NCBI GenBank assembly: GCA_030998225.1
Contig: JAPYXD010000755.1
Location: forward strand, 1,860,001-1,924,000
Direction of reading: 5' to 3'
DNA length: 64,000 nucleotides
From: Diplolepis rosae
Lineage: Eukaryota; Arthropoda; Insecta; Hymenoptera; Diplolepididae
The notes beneath the pieces were generated by a model. The model was not told the DNA's origin. It worked only from the letters and a program-made list of their open reading frames with translations, and ran no database searches. Positions 44,016 to 54,253 of the stretch are shown here, one piece after another (positions within the stretch are counted from its first letter, which is position 1; each line of letters begins with the position of its first letter). Both the position numbers and the translations under genes were made by a program.

Positions 44016-44516
44016 ATGATGATTGATACTAGAGTTGTTCGGAATCCAATCAAGCAGAACGTTCTCAACCCTGGCGTACCAATAAATAAACAAAACATAT
44101 TAAAACATACAGGAATTAATGATTTACCCATTTACACATTAGGACAGGTCAAAATAAAGATTTTTGGTTGTCCAACGATATTTAACATAATTACAAATGA
44201 AGTCTCAGTAGAAGAAGATGGAGTATTAGGATCAGAATTTTTTCAAGATAACAATGTAAATATAAATTATACTCCAAAATGCCTAAAAAATGAGTACCAC
44301 TTTTATCCTCTTAAATGTAAGAATACATTAACTATTCCAGCTCGAACAGTTACGACATTTTATCTTCAAATAAACAATACACAAAAAAGTGAGGGGTATA
44401 TACCTCGATTACATATCAAACATGGCGTTTACGTAGGAGTCGCAGTTATAAAAAATAACAAAGGAAAAGCTTATTCAAAATTTGCAACTACAAATGAAAT
44501 ACAAATAACATTATGA
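44016..44516 (+). CDS. Retroviral-type aspartic protease
   Basis: 166-codon open frame. The active-site segment reads MMIDTRVVRNP; DTR stands where the family has DTG, so the enzyme is probably inactive. The downstream block GVLGSEFFQDNNVNINY matches the second conserved region of retropepsins and is followed by the strand-rich linker to RT. No upstream start is certain; the frame opens after a stop in the gag-pro junction. Confidence 0.7.
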   Translation: MMIDTRVVRNPIKQNVLNPGVPINKQNILKHTGINDLPIYTLGQVKIKIFGCPTIFNIITNEVSVEEDGVLGSEFFQDNNVNINYTPKCLKNEYHFYPLKCKNTLTIPARTVTTFYLQINNTQKSEGYIPRLHIKHGVYVGVAVIKNNKGKAYSKFATTNEIQITL

Positions 44517-44689
44517 GTCCCAATTGCTGATTTAGAAGACTGAAGAACCAGAATGTCATAAATCAATCGAAAATTTAAATAATTTTCAACAAGCAAGTAA
44601 TGAATATTTATCAAGTAAAATATTAAATAACTTTTTTGAACAGACAATTCTCCAATTAACTCATTCAAATTTTATAATGTACCAGACGA

Positions 44690-45127
44690 AGACAGCATAG
44701 AATGCATTAAAAAGCTTCTTCGATTAGACCATTTAAATCAAGATGAATATGAACATGTAGAAAAATAAATTAAAAATAATGTAGACAGATTTCAAATCCC
44801 AGGAGAACCACTTGAAGCTACTAATGTATTACAACATTCAATTCCTACTGTAGATGACGCTCCAATTTTTTCAAGACAATATAGATTCCCCCCTGTTCAC
44901 GAAGAAGAAATTACAAGACAAGTTGATAAATTATTATAGAATAAAATAATTAAATCCTCACAATCACCCTATAACACTCCAGTATGGATAGTTCCCAGAA
45001 AACCTGATTTTTAAGAAAAAATAAAATGGAGAATCTTTCTAGATTTTCGTAAATTAAATGAAAAAACAATTGGCGATTCGTATCTTCTATCTAATATAAA
45101 CGATATTCTTTTTTTTGAATATTTAAA
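44690..45127 (+). pseudogene. pol: Reverse transcriptase N-terminal part
   Basis: Recognisable with several stops: an RFQIPGEPL-like linker, IFSRQYRFPPVHEEEI, SSQSPYNTPVWIVPRKPD and WRIFLDFRKLNEKTIGDSY, the start of a Ty3/gypsy RT. The active site and RNase H are gone; the sequence runs into the repeat at 45,128. Confidence 0.75.
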
Positions 45128-45515
45128 ATCAAAACATTACATATACATCCTGTCGAGAAATGTCTTGATGAGAATTTGTAGACCTCATCGAGGCAAATAA
45201 TTTTCCATTCAAACATTTTTTTTTATCTCACATATTTTGTCTAAAAATTGGAATTTTTGGAATTGAAACGAAAAATATATGTTTTATCAGAAACTGTGTG
45301 AGACAAAAATTGTAGATTATGGTTGGATATGGCTGGTTAACGCACTTGTCCTTACTTTTTCTGCTCCGATAAAGTGTGCCCAAGCTCAATTCAATCTGAT
45401 AATTCTATCGAGAGTTATCGAGTATACGACCTACTACAGACAGACAGACAGACAGACGCTTTCGTAAAAACTACTTTTTCAGACTCAGTGGGTCTCAGAA
45501 CGTAAAGATTCAATG
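45128..45515 (+). repeat. 155-bp/(CAGA)n repeat module inside pol
   Basis: Contains the marker AATTTGTAGACCTCAT..., then GGCTGGTTAACGCACTTGTCC, GACAGACAGACAGACAGACG and TTTTTCAGACTCAGTGGG. The same module is at 61.04 and 63.46 kb. Here it replaces the RT core. Confidence 0.75.
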
Positions 45516-45891
45516 AAACGAAGGAAATTATGGAGAAAATAGTGAAGAAAATTGGGAAGAGAATTTTGAAGATAATCACGAAGAAAATTTCAAAGAGAAT
45601 TTTCTGGGAAAATATAAAAAGTAGACACTCAAAAATATATTCAAGGCTGTTTACAATGTCAACTGACAAAATTAATCAGAGTCAAAATAAAAACTCTCAT
45701 GGTAATCACTAACACACCCACTACTGCTTTTGAAAAGATATCAATGGACATTGTTGGCCCACTACCTGAATCAAAATATGGTGACATATATATTCTAACC
45801 ATACAAGACGATTTTACAAAATATTCTTCAGCAATACCTCTTCCTAATCAACAAGCTAGTACGATTGCAGATAGTTTCGTGAGAAAATTTA

Positions 45892-46039
45892 TTTTCATAG
45901 CGCCTCCTTTGAAAATCCGATTTTCGGTACCTGTAGAGCGGATTGAAACTACGATTTTCAAACCTAGGGTTGAAAGTCGCTGTTTCAACCCGCTCCACAG
46001 TTACAGCCAATCAGATTCTCAAAAGAGTTTCTATGAAAA
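45892..46039. mobile_element. MITE in integrase, ~148 bp
   Basis: Ends TTTTCATAG / CTATGAAAA; arms about 58 bp with imperfect pairing (CTGTAGAGCGGATTGAAAC versus GTTTCAACCCGCTCCACAG). No coding frame. Confidence 0.7.
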
Positions 46040-46040
46040 A

Positions 46041-46170
46041 TAGTATACATTACTCGAAACAAAACACAGCGAAAGCATTTCGTGTGGATGCAGCCCTCGT
46101 TTCACTCGAGCAGAGCAAACTTCACACTCATGCAATCGCTCTGTTTCGCCCCTTGTAATGTAATATACTA
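46041..46170. mobile_element. Second MITE in integrase, ~130 bp
   Basis: TAGTATACATTAC at 46041-46053 faces GTAATGTAATATACTA at 46155-46170. It abuts the previous MITE. The terminus resembles MITE family A (TAGTATATTAC). Confidence 0.6.
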
Positions 46171-46892
46171 TTGCATATTTGGATCACCGAAAGAAGTATC
46201 TACTGACCAAGGCAGAGATTTATAAACTAATTTATTTAAAAGATTGGCAAAGCGTTTTAGAATTAAAGAATTTCGTACCACAGCTTATCACCCTCAATCA
46301 AACGGATCATTAGAACTTTCACATCATGTTTTAGGAGAATATCTCAAACAATTTGTTGCAAAAAATTCAGAATGCGATGATTAGTTTGAACTAGCAATGT
46401 ACCCATATAATACTAGTGTACATGAAGGTACAAAATGCACTCCCTATGAATTGGTTTTTGGTAAACTCGCTCGTGAAACTTCCAGTGAACCTTTATCACA
46501 ACAGGAATAATTGCAAACGTATGATGATTATTTAATTAACTTCGTAACACAACTACACGAAATGCGAACACAATCAAGAGAGAATCTTATTTCAGCAAAA
46601 GAAAAATCAAAAATATATTTTGAAAAAAAAATGAATTCTTTAGAAGTGGAAATTGGAAATAACGTATTTTTATTAAAAGAAGGTAAAGTTAAAAAACTTG
46701 ACAACTATTATACAGGGCCTTATGAAATATTGGAAGTGTTAGGAAAAGGAAACGTCAAAATAAGCTATAAAGGAAAACGTACTGTAGTTCACATTAATAG
46801 ACTAAAACGCCCACATGTGCAAGTAAAAAAGTAAATAAATGAAAAATAACAAAACAAACTATCTTTACTTTAATTATAAAATATATATATTA

Positions 46893-47553
46893 AGTGCGCA
46901 ATTAAGTTTCCGCTGTTTTGTGATGATAATGCAACTTTATTGTGAAAAAATGGTTACAAAGAAATCATTCAAAGTATTGCCTGTCGTTAGCTACAACTTT
47001 TGCCAATCTTTCTGGTAGAGCTCGAATACCTTCACGGTAAAAGTGTTCATCTTTTGAGGCTATCCACGAATCAAGCCATTTTTCGATGTCTTCATATGAG
47101 TGGAATTGCTGATCAGCCAGACCATGTGCCATCGACCGGGACAAGTAATAATTGGAAGGCGCAATATTTGAGCGTTTCCAGGCAGGTTTTAACGGATTTG
47201 GCAACGTGAGGCCAAGCGTCAATCTTTGAACCGACGGAACCCATCACGGTACGTTGTTTCACTTGGAGAAGAATCTCCGTAAACTTTTTGGAGCTCTCGA
47301 TGCGCTTCAACCATCGTTTTATTCGAATGAGAGAAGAAAATCAACACTTCCCGCAAATGACGATTATTTGGCACAAAATTCGACATTTTCACACAACCAA
47401 AAGTGTATGACGCCAAAAAAAAATCACTGTTTAAAAACGGTTTGTTTACCATATGTCTAAGCTTGGTTCATGACGTTTTGGATAGGTCAAAATCGACCAG
47501 CACTTACTGCTCGAGCCATCTATTGACAAACAGCGGGAACTTACTTGCGCACC
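46893..47553 (-). mobile_element. Mariner deletion derivative
   Basis: 661 bp with TA duplication (46891-46892, 47554-47555) and TIRs AGTGCGCAATTAAGTTTCCGC / GGTGCGCAAGTAAGTTCCCGC (right reversed). On the minus strand the N-terminal DNA-binding part (47452-47219: NNRHLREVLIFF, ETTYRDGFRRFKD) is followed directly by the C-terminus (47222-46965: FHSYEDIEKWLDSWIASKDE, YREGIRALPERL). The catalytic middle is deleted, so it moves only in trans. Confidence 0.9.
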
Positions 47554-47629
47554 TAATAAGTCATTTTATTTATTTTTTATCACGAAGCAGAATAAGCTGC
47601 TAGTTAAAACCTCCCTTTTCCAATTAATA

Positions 47630-49140
47630 TATACAAGATATTATACGAGATCAATGTAACCAAATGCGCACAATAGGAATATTTTTAGTAACCCCTTCTC
47701 TTCAAATATCAAAATTAAAAGTAAACGGAACTTCATTCCATAGCGTTACTTTGGCAGGCTCTGTAAAACCTAATGGAAACTGTACTGGAACACATTTTTC
47801 TGACCCATATGGAATATGGTTATTCGAAGTACAAGCAATATTCAAAATAACTTTGCAAGAACATTACGCAACTATTCATTTAAATTCAAATAAAATTCAA
47901 TTAGGATCTGGAATAATATGCACACTTTCTGACACATACTGTACAGACGTAGAATATGCACAAACATTCTGGGATACATTACCTAATGACGCAATTCTGA
48001 AACCTTTTATTCTTTAATAACTGAAGATATAACCTTTGTACTGGCTAAAAAAACAAGAAAACCATTGTGCAGTTACGTTTTAATAGAAACCAAACATCCA
48101 AAATTATTAATTTTTTAAACCGGACCTGCAAATTCATTTTTAGAAAATAAACATTTAGAAGTACAAAATATGGACATTTTTACATACGTTAACACTAAAT
48201 CCATATATGTGGAAAGACACATACGCACTGAAATAAATAAACTTTATCACGACGTTCTTACTCAACGATGTATACTTGAACTGCAAGTTTTTAGAAATAC
48301 ATTAACCTTAGTAACCGAATCACAGGACAAATTTGTATATCATTTAATGAAAGGCCCAGGATATATGTCAGAAATTGCAGGAGAAGTAGCACATATCGTA
48401 AAATTTATACCAGTTGAAGTAAAATATCGCAAAACTGAAGAATTTTATCTACAACTACCAATACTTGGAGTAAATCAATCTTTTTTCCTTTCCTTGCACC
48501 AATGTACCTTTTTGGTGAAAACCGGTACAAATTACTTCCAAATCCTGTTAAATTCTTAGCATAAATTACAATTTAACCTCTTACAAAAGCAAACTGGGAA
48601 TACGGGAAACTTTCATCCTTAGCAGCGAGTGGCAATTATTCTGAATCTAAATTTGATAAGCTACGAGATAATATTATGTTTCCAGCACTAAAACCGATAA
48701 TTTTAAATTCTATAGCTGGAGAAATAACAGGACATCCAACTATTAATCAAGGAATATCTTTAACAAATTTTTTTTCCCAAGAAGTAATTGATAAAATTGC
48801 TGAATACGCTTGGGGTAGATTTTGGACAATTTTTACAACTTTTGGAACTACTAGTGCAGGACTAATCGGATTAATTATAGTAATTAGGGGCATACAATTA
48901 ATAGCCGATACTATTATTCATGGATACGCGTTACACAGATTATTTGGATGGTCTCTTCATCGACTAGGCGCCTTTTGGGATTCGGTCACTAACCTTTTGT
49001 TACACTTAGGTACCAACCGACCTCCTAGATCTCCTACTGTGAGCCATCAACCACTGCTTACAGCTTCAGAGCCAAAAAACTCTAAAGAGGCACCTAAAAG
49101 TTCAACACATAACGAAAATACCAATTCAGGTAAAGATCAT
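47630..49140 (+). pseudogene. env: Envelope glycoprotein-like ORF (jingchuvirus type)
   Basis: Three open pieces in two frames: 47664-48017, 48170-48559 and the first half of 48676-49455. The ectodomain part is Cys-containing and strand-rich (GTHFSDPYGIWLFEVQA, GSGIICTLSDTYCTD). Near the C-terminus is a hydrophobic membrane segment (TSAGLIGLIIVIRGIQLIA) followed by HGYALHRLFGWSLHRLGAFW. That combination resembles glycoproteins of Jingchuvirales captured by arthropod LTR elements, and differs from the F-like envelope of Drosophila gypsy. The signal peptide and N-terminus are missing here. The gene is broken by stops and frameshifts; family assignment is by eye. Confidence 0.55.
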
Positions 49141-49455
49141 AATATTACAAACACTAATCTTTATCCTCACTCTGAACTAAAAGAAGAACTCCGTAGAACA
49201 CAAACTATTCTATCCAAATCTAATATCTTTAGAATGTCGCATGTTCCTTTCACAACCTTACTAAGAAATTTATTTAATGAAATACTTATTAAGCAATCCA
49301 ATAATAACGAATATCTTTTCCACGTTCATTTGCAATATAAAACTTATGTAATTATGAGTAGTGGCAAAGATCAAGAAAATGCCAAGCAAAAGTTAGCACA
49401 AAATTTATATAATACCTTAATTAATGAATTAAAGGAAACAAATCAAAACGTCTAA
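49141..49455 (+). CDS. Cytoplasmic tail plus dsRNA-binding-like domain 1
   Basis: Same frame as the membrane segment. After a Ser/Thr/Asn-rich linker, the segment from about 49,246 has the dsRBD layout: helix PFTTLLRNLFNEIL, strands EYLFHVHLQYKTYVIM, a SSG turn, and helix NAKQKLAQNLYNTLINEL, equivalent to the AK..A...L..L signature. It lacks the usual P-x-Y before the first strand. A stop follows at 49453. Confidence 0.45.
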   Translation, partial: NITNTNLYPHSELKEELRRTQTILSKSNIFRMSHVPFTTLLRNLFNEILIKQSNNNEYLFHVHLQYKTYVIMSSGKDQENAKQKLAQNLYNTLINELKETNQNV

Positions 49456-49565
49456 CCAAATTCTATTTGTAAAAATTGCAAGACATTAACCGAAATATGA
49501 ACTCAAAATAAATTTGAATATCCAAAATATACATTATTACGCATAAGAACCTCATTAGAAGACTC

Positions 49566-49578
49566 AACATACATAGCA
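49566..49578. repeat. Target-site duplication, left
   Basis: AACATACATAGCA, repeated at 50496-50508 on the other side of the non-LTR insert. Confidence 0.8.
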
Positions 49579-50495
49579 TTGGCGGAGGAAAGAAAGGAAA
49601 CCTTTCAGCTCCGTAAGGAGCTCACCTGCTTAACAAACCTGCAGGAAATCGCTCGCGCGAAAGAGGCCATCCGCAAGGATGGAAGGCGCAGACTCGTCGA
49701 GAAATGGCAGACGACCAATGGTGACCAATTCGGGAGATGGACACACCGTCTAATTCCGGAGCTCGCCACCTGGCTGAATAGAAAGCACGGTCAAGTCGGC
49801 TTTTACCTGGCGCAAGCGCTTTCGTGCCATGGTTGCTTTAATGCGTACCTGAAGCGCTTCAAGAAAAAAGAGATGAGTCGTGTCGCTACTGCGGATCCCT
49901 TGTGGAAAATGCAAAACACACACTCTTTGCCTATGCCAGGTGGGGTGCAGAAAGGGAGGCTGTCGGTCGAGGAGTGGGCGCAGAACTCACTCCGGACACG
50001 ATGGTCTTTCTCACGCTCCAGTCTTAACAGATATGGATGCTTATCGAGCCATTCGTCACCCTCGTGTTGTAGACGAGGGAGCTCGATGGGCGTGAAGAGT
50101 GCGGCAACAACGAGGGCCAGTAGAAATCGCATCGAAGCCTGCATCCGCGGCCCTGCGTCTTGGGCAGACTCGGCTGTCCGCGACGACCAGGAGAGGAATA
50201 TTTTTATTCCTCCCCTAGTTTGCGTGGCTAGTCAGCCTGCCTAACGTGCGTGTGTCCGTGGATGGGAGTCCCGGACGAACGGATGAAGGAAGAATCATAC
50301 GCGACTTTAAGCTGGAACCAACTGCCCGCGAAGTTTAAAGACGAAAGGCGGTTCCGCGGGCGGTGTATTTGTTCGAGGGAGGGGTTTTTTTGGTTCTAAC
50401 AGGTATGCCTAGACCCGTCCTAGGAAAGTCCTGTACAACGTCTATAAAATATTTGGCCATTTTCCTCCTCAACAAAAAAAATAAAATAAAAAAGA
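49579..50495 (+). mobile_element. R1-like non-LTR element, 5'-truncated copy 2
   Basis: Begins within the RT C-terminal region (LAEERKETFQLRKEL) and matches the 12-kb copy on the opposite strand, including CHGCFNAYLKRFKK, the C-terminal zinc motif (in a shifted frame, CRYC...) and the 3' UTR, ending in an A-rich tail (50,472-50,495). A 13-bp target duplication flanks it. Confidence 0.9.
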
Positions 50496-50879
50496 AACAT
50501 ACATAGCAATTTGTTTTATTAATGGTACTAAACAAATAGGAATTGCAAATACAATAAAAACGGCAAAGAATTTCGCTGCAATAAAAATGATAAATTCTCT
50601 TTTGCAAACTGATAGAAAATGTCAAGTAAATTTGATAAACTAAATATTAATATTCCGTACCGATTCAGGAAATCATCTTCAATGGAGCATTGCTATGATG
50701 GGCCTACCAACGTGCCAAATTACAAAAAAAAAGATATACAGAACAGACCCTATGGGATTTTTAAACCACGAAGGAATTTTGAGAAATTTTACAGTAAAAT
50801 ATGGATTACCGTTACCGCAATACATAGTTTATCCTGATCAAAAATCAAAAACAAAATCATTTAATCTTGCTGAAGTTAA

Positions 50880-51115
50880 CACAAACAAGACCGAAATTAG
50901 TATCATGGAAAAATTCATGTAGATACTGTAACACTAAAATGCATTGTACAAAAGAGTGCCGTAGACGGAATGTTTTTAAAGCTGATAAATCAACACGATT
51001 TCCCTCTCCACTGCCACCACAAAACTCCTCAACATTTAGTAGACTATTTTCCCCTTTTCTCCAAAAAACTTTTATACCTAAATCCAACCATGTGTACACA
51101 TCCAATTTTATCTAA
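50880..51115 (+). pseudogene. Cys-rich fragment with knuckle-like motif
   Basis: The frame contains CRYCNTKMHCTKECRRR (50,918-50,965), a C-x2-C-x3/4-H/C-x4-C spacing reminiscent of a retroviral zinc knuckle, then a Ser/Pro/Phe-rich stretch. It may be a gag remnant of a second, rearranged copy. Confidence 0.3.
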
Positions 51116-51120
51116 TACTA

Positions 51121-51287
51121 ATTCTTTTTTCTTTTTCAGCCATTCGGGAAGCATAATGAAATCCCTATATCAACTACCTTTTGACGTATACTTGGTGTTA
51201 ATTTTGTTTTTTACTTCTAAAGCAGAACATTTTTATATCAATTCACAATTTTATCACACATCTCGTATTTATTTTGAACAAATTTAA
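51121..51287 (+). CDS. Signal-peptide-like ORF after a splice acceptor
   Basis: A strong acceptor (TTCTTTTTTCTTTTTCAG, ending 51139) is followed by ATG 51156 and MKSLYQLPFDVYLVLILFF, a convincing secretory signal peptide. The frame closes at 51287. A spliced leader feeding a signal peptide is how envelope genes of retroelements are often expressed, so this may be an envelope start displaced by rearrangement. Confidence 0.4.
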
Positions 51288-52084
51288 AAAATATGTCTAT
51301 TTTCCGAAAATTATTATTTGATCTCTTGTTTTGACACTTTTCAACCAGAAAACTTAAAATATGAAATAATTGGTATTCCTCACAAACTTTATGAACACTT
51401 ACAAATATTACAAATATTACAAATATTGCCAATAACTGAAATATATATAATCACCACGTTCAGCTTGAATTTATGAAAAAACGCATAAATTACTTTCTCG
51501 AAGAAATATCATTTATACAGAGACTGGCATAAATCACAAATTAACCCAAATTTTCACATTTATAGAATTCTTGCAGCAAATTGGCTAATGGACTTGCATA
51601 AAATATCCCAATCCTTTCTTTCCCTACTTTTATGCACAACTTACGGAAGCTATAACCCATGCAGCTATAAATTTATCGCACCCCATGCTGCTTCTAGATA
51701 CCTTCCTGGACTTCAAATCTAACCGTAATTTGGATTCATCAACTCCATATTACAATATCAAAAATGATCTAATAATAATGGATAACTCAATTCCACTTAG
51801 TAAATCGACCACTTCTCTTAATATTATTTCTCCCTTCTCATACAATATGTCGATCAGAGAACCTCACTTGCCAAAAAATGTGTTACATCTTTTTCATAAA
51901 AAAATTTTTTTTTTTAAACCAATAAAAATACCAAAAATAATAAACTAGTTCAAGAAACTCCTCTTAGCCTAATAACAAAACCACTTCTGAGTGACTTATC
52001 ATTTAAATTTTACCTACATTCTTTTCCAAACATATCTAAACTAGTAAAAACCCAGATTTTCCATCCTTTTCAACTTTCCTGTTA
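51288..52084. other. Decayed, possibly envelope-derived sequence
   Basis: Short open pieces (for example 51685-51948) without a recognised motif, AT-rich, many stops. It may continue the displaced envelope. Confidence 0.3.
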
Positions 52085-52088
52085 CAGG

Positions 52089-52944
52089 TGTCACGTCCCG
52101 CGACGTATTTGAATGTATATAATACACACAGGCTGGTTTGAGTTAGAAATCTATGAGAAAATCGATAAAGGGGAATAGGGAGTAGGGGAAGTAGGGAGCA
52201 GTATAGGGCCCCTTCTCCTCTAAGAAGATATGACTACGTCACGATTTTCGCTGACCGTCAATTTGTATGAAAAAATATAAAAGAGGCCCACACCAAGAGA
52301 AAGCAGTCAGTAAATTCTTCGTCTAGTTCGACACTTAAATTTTCCTTCGGATTTATAACCGGTCTCGCGACAATAGTCCAGTGCGGTATTTCAATTTAAC
52401 TTCGGAAATCTCTGAGTTTGAGATTAATAAAATTCGATTGGGACAATTTAAAATCCAAGTTCGGGAGTCGTAAAAGTCATCGTAGACTTGAATAGATCTT
52501 GTAAAGATCTTCGAACAGTGTCGTAAATTTGAATCGCCGCCCTTTACGGAATATACCTGTGCGGCCTATAACTCCGTCTCTCTCACACACTTGGAATACA
52601 CCTGTGGGGATCCAGTACTTACAACTCACCGCCGTGTGGATTAAACCTCAACACAACTTACGAATCATAAAGGTACCGAACCTCTCTCTCTCTCTCTATC
52701 TTTATTCTTTGTCTCTTTCTCACCTACGTACCAACCAGCCTGTGCCTACATTATATAAGAATTGTCTTAACGAATGTATATCCGGAAATTTTAACCAGTA
52801 AAATAAATTCAATTTGTATTATATTCATAATCATTGTGTCTTTCATTGACTTATCCTCATCCCTAAGCGAGGATCATTCGATCCTAACTTAAAACGAGGA
52901 ATCTTCGATCAAAGTAAGTATATTTGCGTACTTGTGACGTAACA
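52089..52944 (+). repeat. Solo LTR, 856 bp
   Basis: TGTCACGTCCCG...GACGTAACA flanked by CAGG on both sides (52085-52088, 52945-52948), with no internal region: the product of LTR-LTR recombination. It contains TATAAAAGAG near 52,276 (promoter-like), a CT microsatellite near 52,681 and AATAAA near 52,802. Antisense relative at 1,107. Confidence 0.85.
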
Positions 52945-52950
52945 CAGGTA

Positions 52951-54253
52951 AAGGGTTTTACAATAGGGACATAACAATTTTATCTATGAATAAAACACAG
53001 AAATATTTGAGATATTGAGTACAAATTTATTGTGGGTGTAATGCAAGCATTGAATTTTATGAATGAAATTCGATATCGGTCATATGACCACCACAAGCCC
53101 CTTTACAGCGGTCGATTCTTTGGACCCAATTTTCCACCACTCTGACACACATTTTGACCGGAAAGTTGGTAATTTCGCGTTAGATGTTATCATTGAGATT
53201 GTCTAAAGTTGCTGGCTTGTTGGCATAGACCAGTGACTTGATATGGCCCCATAAAATGAAATCCAATTGCGTCAGATCGCATGAACAAGGCGTCCATTTG
53301 ACCAAACCATTTCTTGAGATAACACTTTCACCGAATTTGCCTTTTAATAAATCGATTGCGACGCGTGCTGTGTGGGTAGTGGCACCGTCTTGTTGGAACC
53401 ACATATCGCTGATGTCAAGTTCATCCAATTCTGGCCACAAATAATCTTCCAACGTAGCAAGATAGCGCTCTCCATTGTCGGTAACATGACAGTCGTTTTC
53501 ATCCACAAAAAAATAAGGCCCAATCACACCTCCGGCATGAAAACCGCACCAAACAGTCACTTTTTGCGGATGCAACGGTTTCTTAAGAAGCACATTTTGG
53601 TTTGTTGCTGACCAATAACGCATATTTTGATTATTAGCAAAGCCATTGAGCCAGAAATGAGCTTCATCGCTAAAGATGATTTTTCGATAAAATTCTTTAT
53701 TTTCTTCAAGCTTTGACAGAGGCCAATTGGAGAAGTTTCGGCGTTTCAAATAATTAAGTGGTTTTAGTTCTTGAGTCAATTTAATCTTGAAAGCATGTAG
53801 GCCAAGATCTTTTCGCATGATACGCCACAGTGTCGTTGTAGCAATGCCCAATTCTTAAGAACGACGTGGTATCGACTGATTTGGCTCATTTTGAATCGAT
53901 GCACTTACGGCTGCGATTATTTCTTCGCTTCGAGAAATACGACGTTTTTTTGGCACCGGAAAGTCCAATAGTGTAATCTTGGTCTCGAATTTTACACTAT
54001 AGCACGCACAGCCTGTCGGGTGGGACGATTATTACGGCCGAAAATTGGAGTAAGCGCTCTTAAAGTTGCGACCACCGATTCAGAATGTCGGTAGTAATTT
54101 TTAATAATTTCCAAACGTTACTATTTCGTGAACTTCACCATGATGAAAATGTTGACTTTAACTAACGTTTTGACATTGACAGTTCATTAAAAAAGTTTAA
54201 GGGTGCGTTTATATAAAGATACGAAATTTTTATGCCCTTATTGGAAAACCCTT
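52951..54253 (-). mobile_element. Tc1/mariner-type element, near full length
   Basis: 1,303 bp, TA duplication (52949-52950, 54254-54255), TIRs AAGGGTTTTACAATAGGG / AAGGGTTTTCCAATAAGG (right reversed). The left TA lies directly after the CAGG of the solo LTR. Confidence 0.9.
53063..54141 (-). pseudogene. Mariner-type transposase
   Basis: Starts near 54141 (MVKFTK...) with a helix-turn-helix region (LEIIKNYYRHSES, NRPTRQAVRAIV) containing stops and frameshifts. The open part 53851-53180 carries the catalytic domain: IIFSDEAHFWLNG (first Asp), MWFQQDGATTHTAR (second Asp), and CSCDLTQLDFILWG (third Asp, about 36 residues after the second by my count). One stop (TAA after DNLNDNI) precedes the C-terminus (RVVENWVQRIDRCKG), which ends at 53063. 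Confidence 0.85.

Larger units (their letters stand above)
45516..46834 (+). pseudogene. Integrase, interrupted by two MITEs
   Basis: Begins with an acidic stretch with GAAGAAAATT-like repeats, then (another frame) KYIQGCLQCQL, the second half of the zinc motif. 45699-45891 carries MDIVGPLPESKYGDIYIL (first Asp). MITEs occupy 45,892-46,170. The domain resumes with VSTDQGRDL (second Asp) and AYHPQSNGSLELS (Glu), and ends in 46511-46834 with the C-terminal domain (YYTGPYEILEVLGKGNVKI). A few in-frame stops. Confidence 0.85.
49456..50640 (+). pseudogene. dsRNA-binding-like domain 2, split by a non-LTR insertion
   Basis: The same frame continues after the stop. 49,462-49,578 gives helix CKTLTEI and FEYPKYTLLRIRTSLED (the P-x-Y of the first strand). 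The continuation at 50,509-50,608, once the insert and one target copy are ignored, gives CFINGTKQIGI and helix KTAKNFAAIKMINSLL. Together these match the whole dsRBD pattern. A possible third unit begins near 50,760 (LRNFTVKYGLPLPQYIV). Two in-frame stops (49453, 49498) show it is not functional in this copy. Confidence 0.5.
43185..51960 (+). mobile_element. Envelope-bearing retroelement, LTRs not found
   Basis: Plus-strand remnants in order: Asn-rich gag and zinc knuckle, protease, RT start, integrase, envelope-like ORF, dsRNA-binding-like ORF, a Cys-rich fragment and a signal-peptide ORF. pol is of Ty3/gypsy type. No LTR pair brackets it; the LTR at 52,089 has its own target duplication and is an independent solo LTR. 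At least five insertions interrupt it: a MITE in gag, a 390-bp repeat in RT, two MITEs in integrase, a mariner derivative after pol, and a non-LTR element in the env/dsRBD ORF. The right limit is uncertain. Confidence 0.65.

Noticed and set aside
48676..49140. Gypsy/baculovirus F-type envelope
   Set aside because: No furin-like site followed by the expected fusion region was seen, and the membrane-proximal pattern differs.
52089..52944. 3' LTR of the env-bearing retroelement
   Set aside because: It has its own CAGG duplication on both sides and no matching 5' LTR near 43 kb, so it is a solo LTR.
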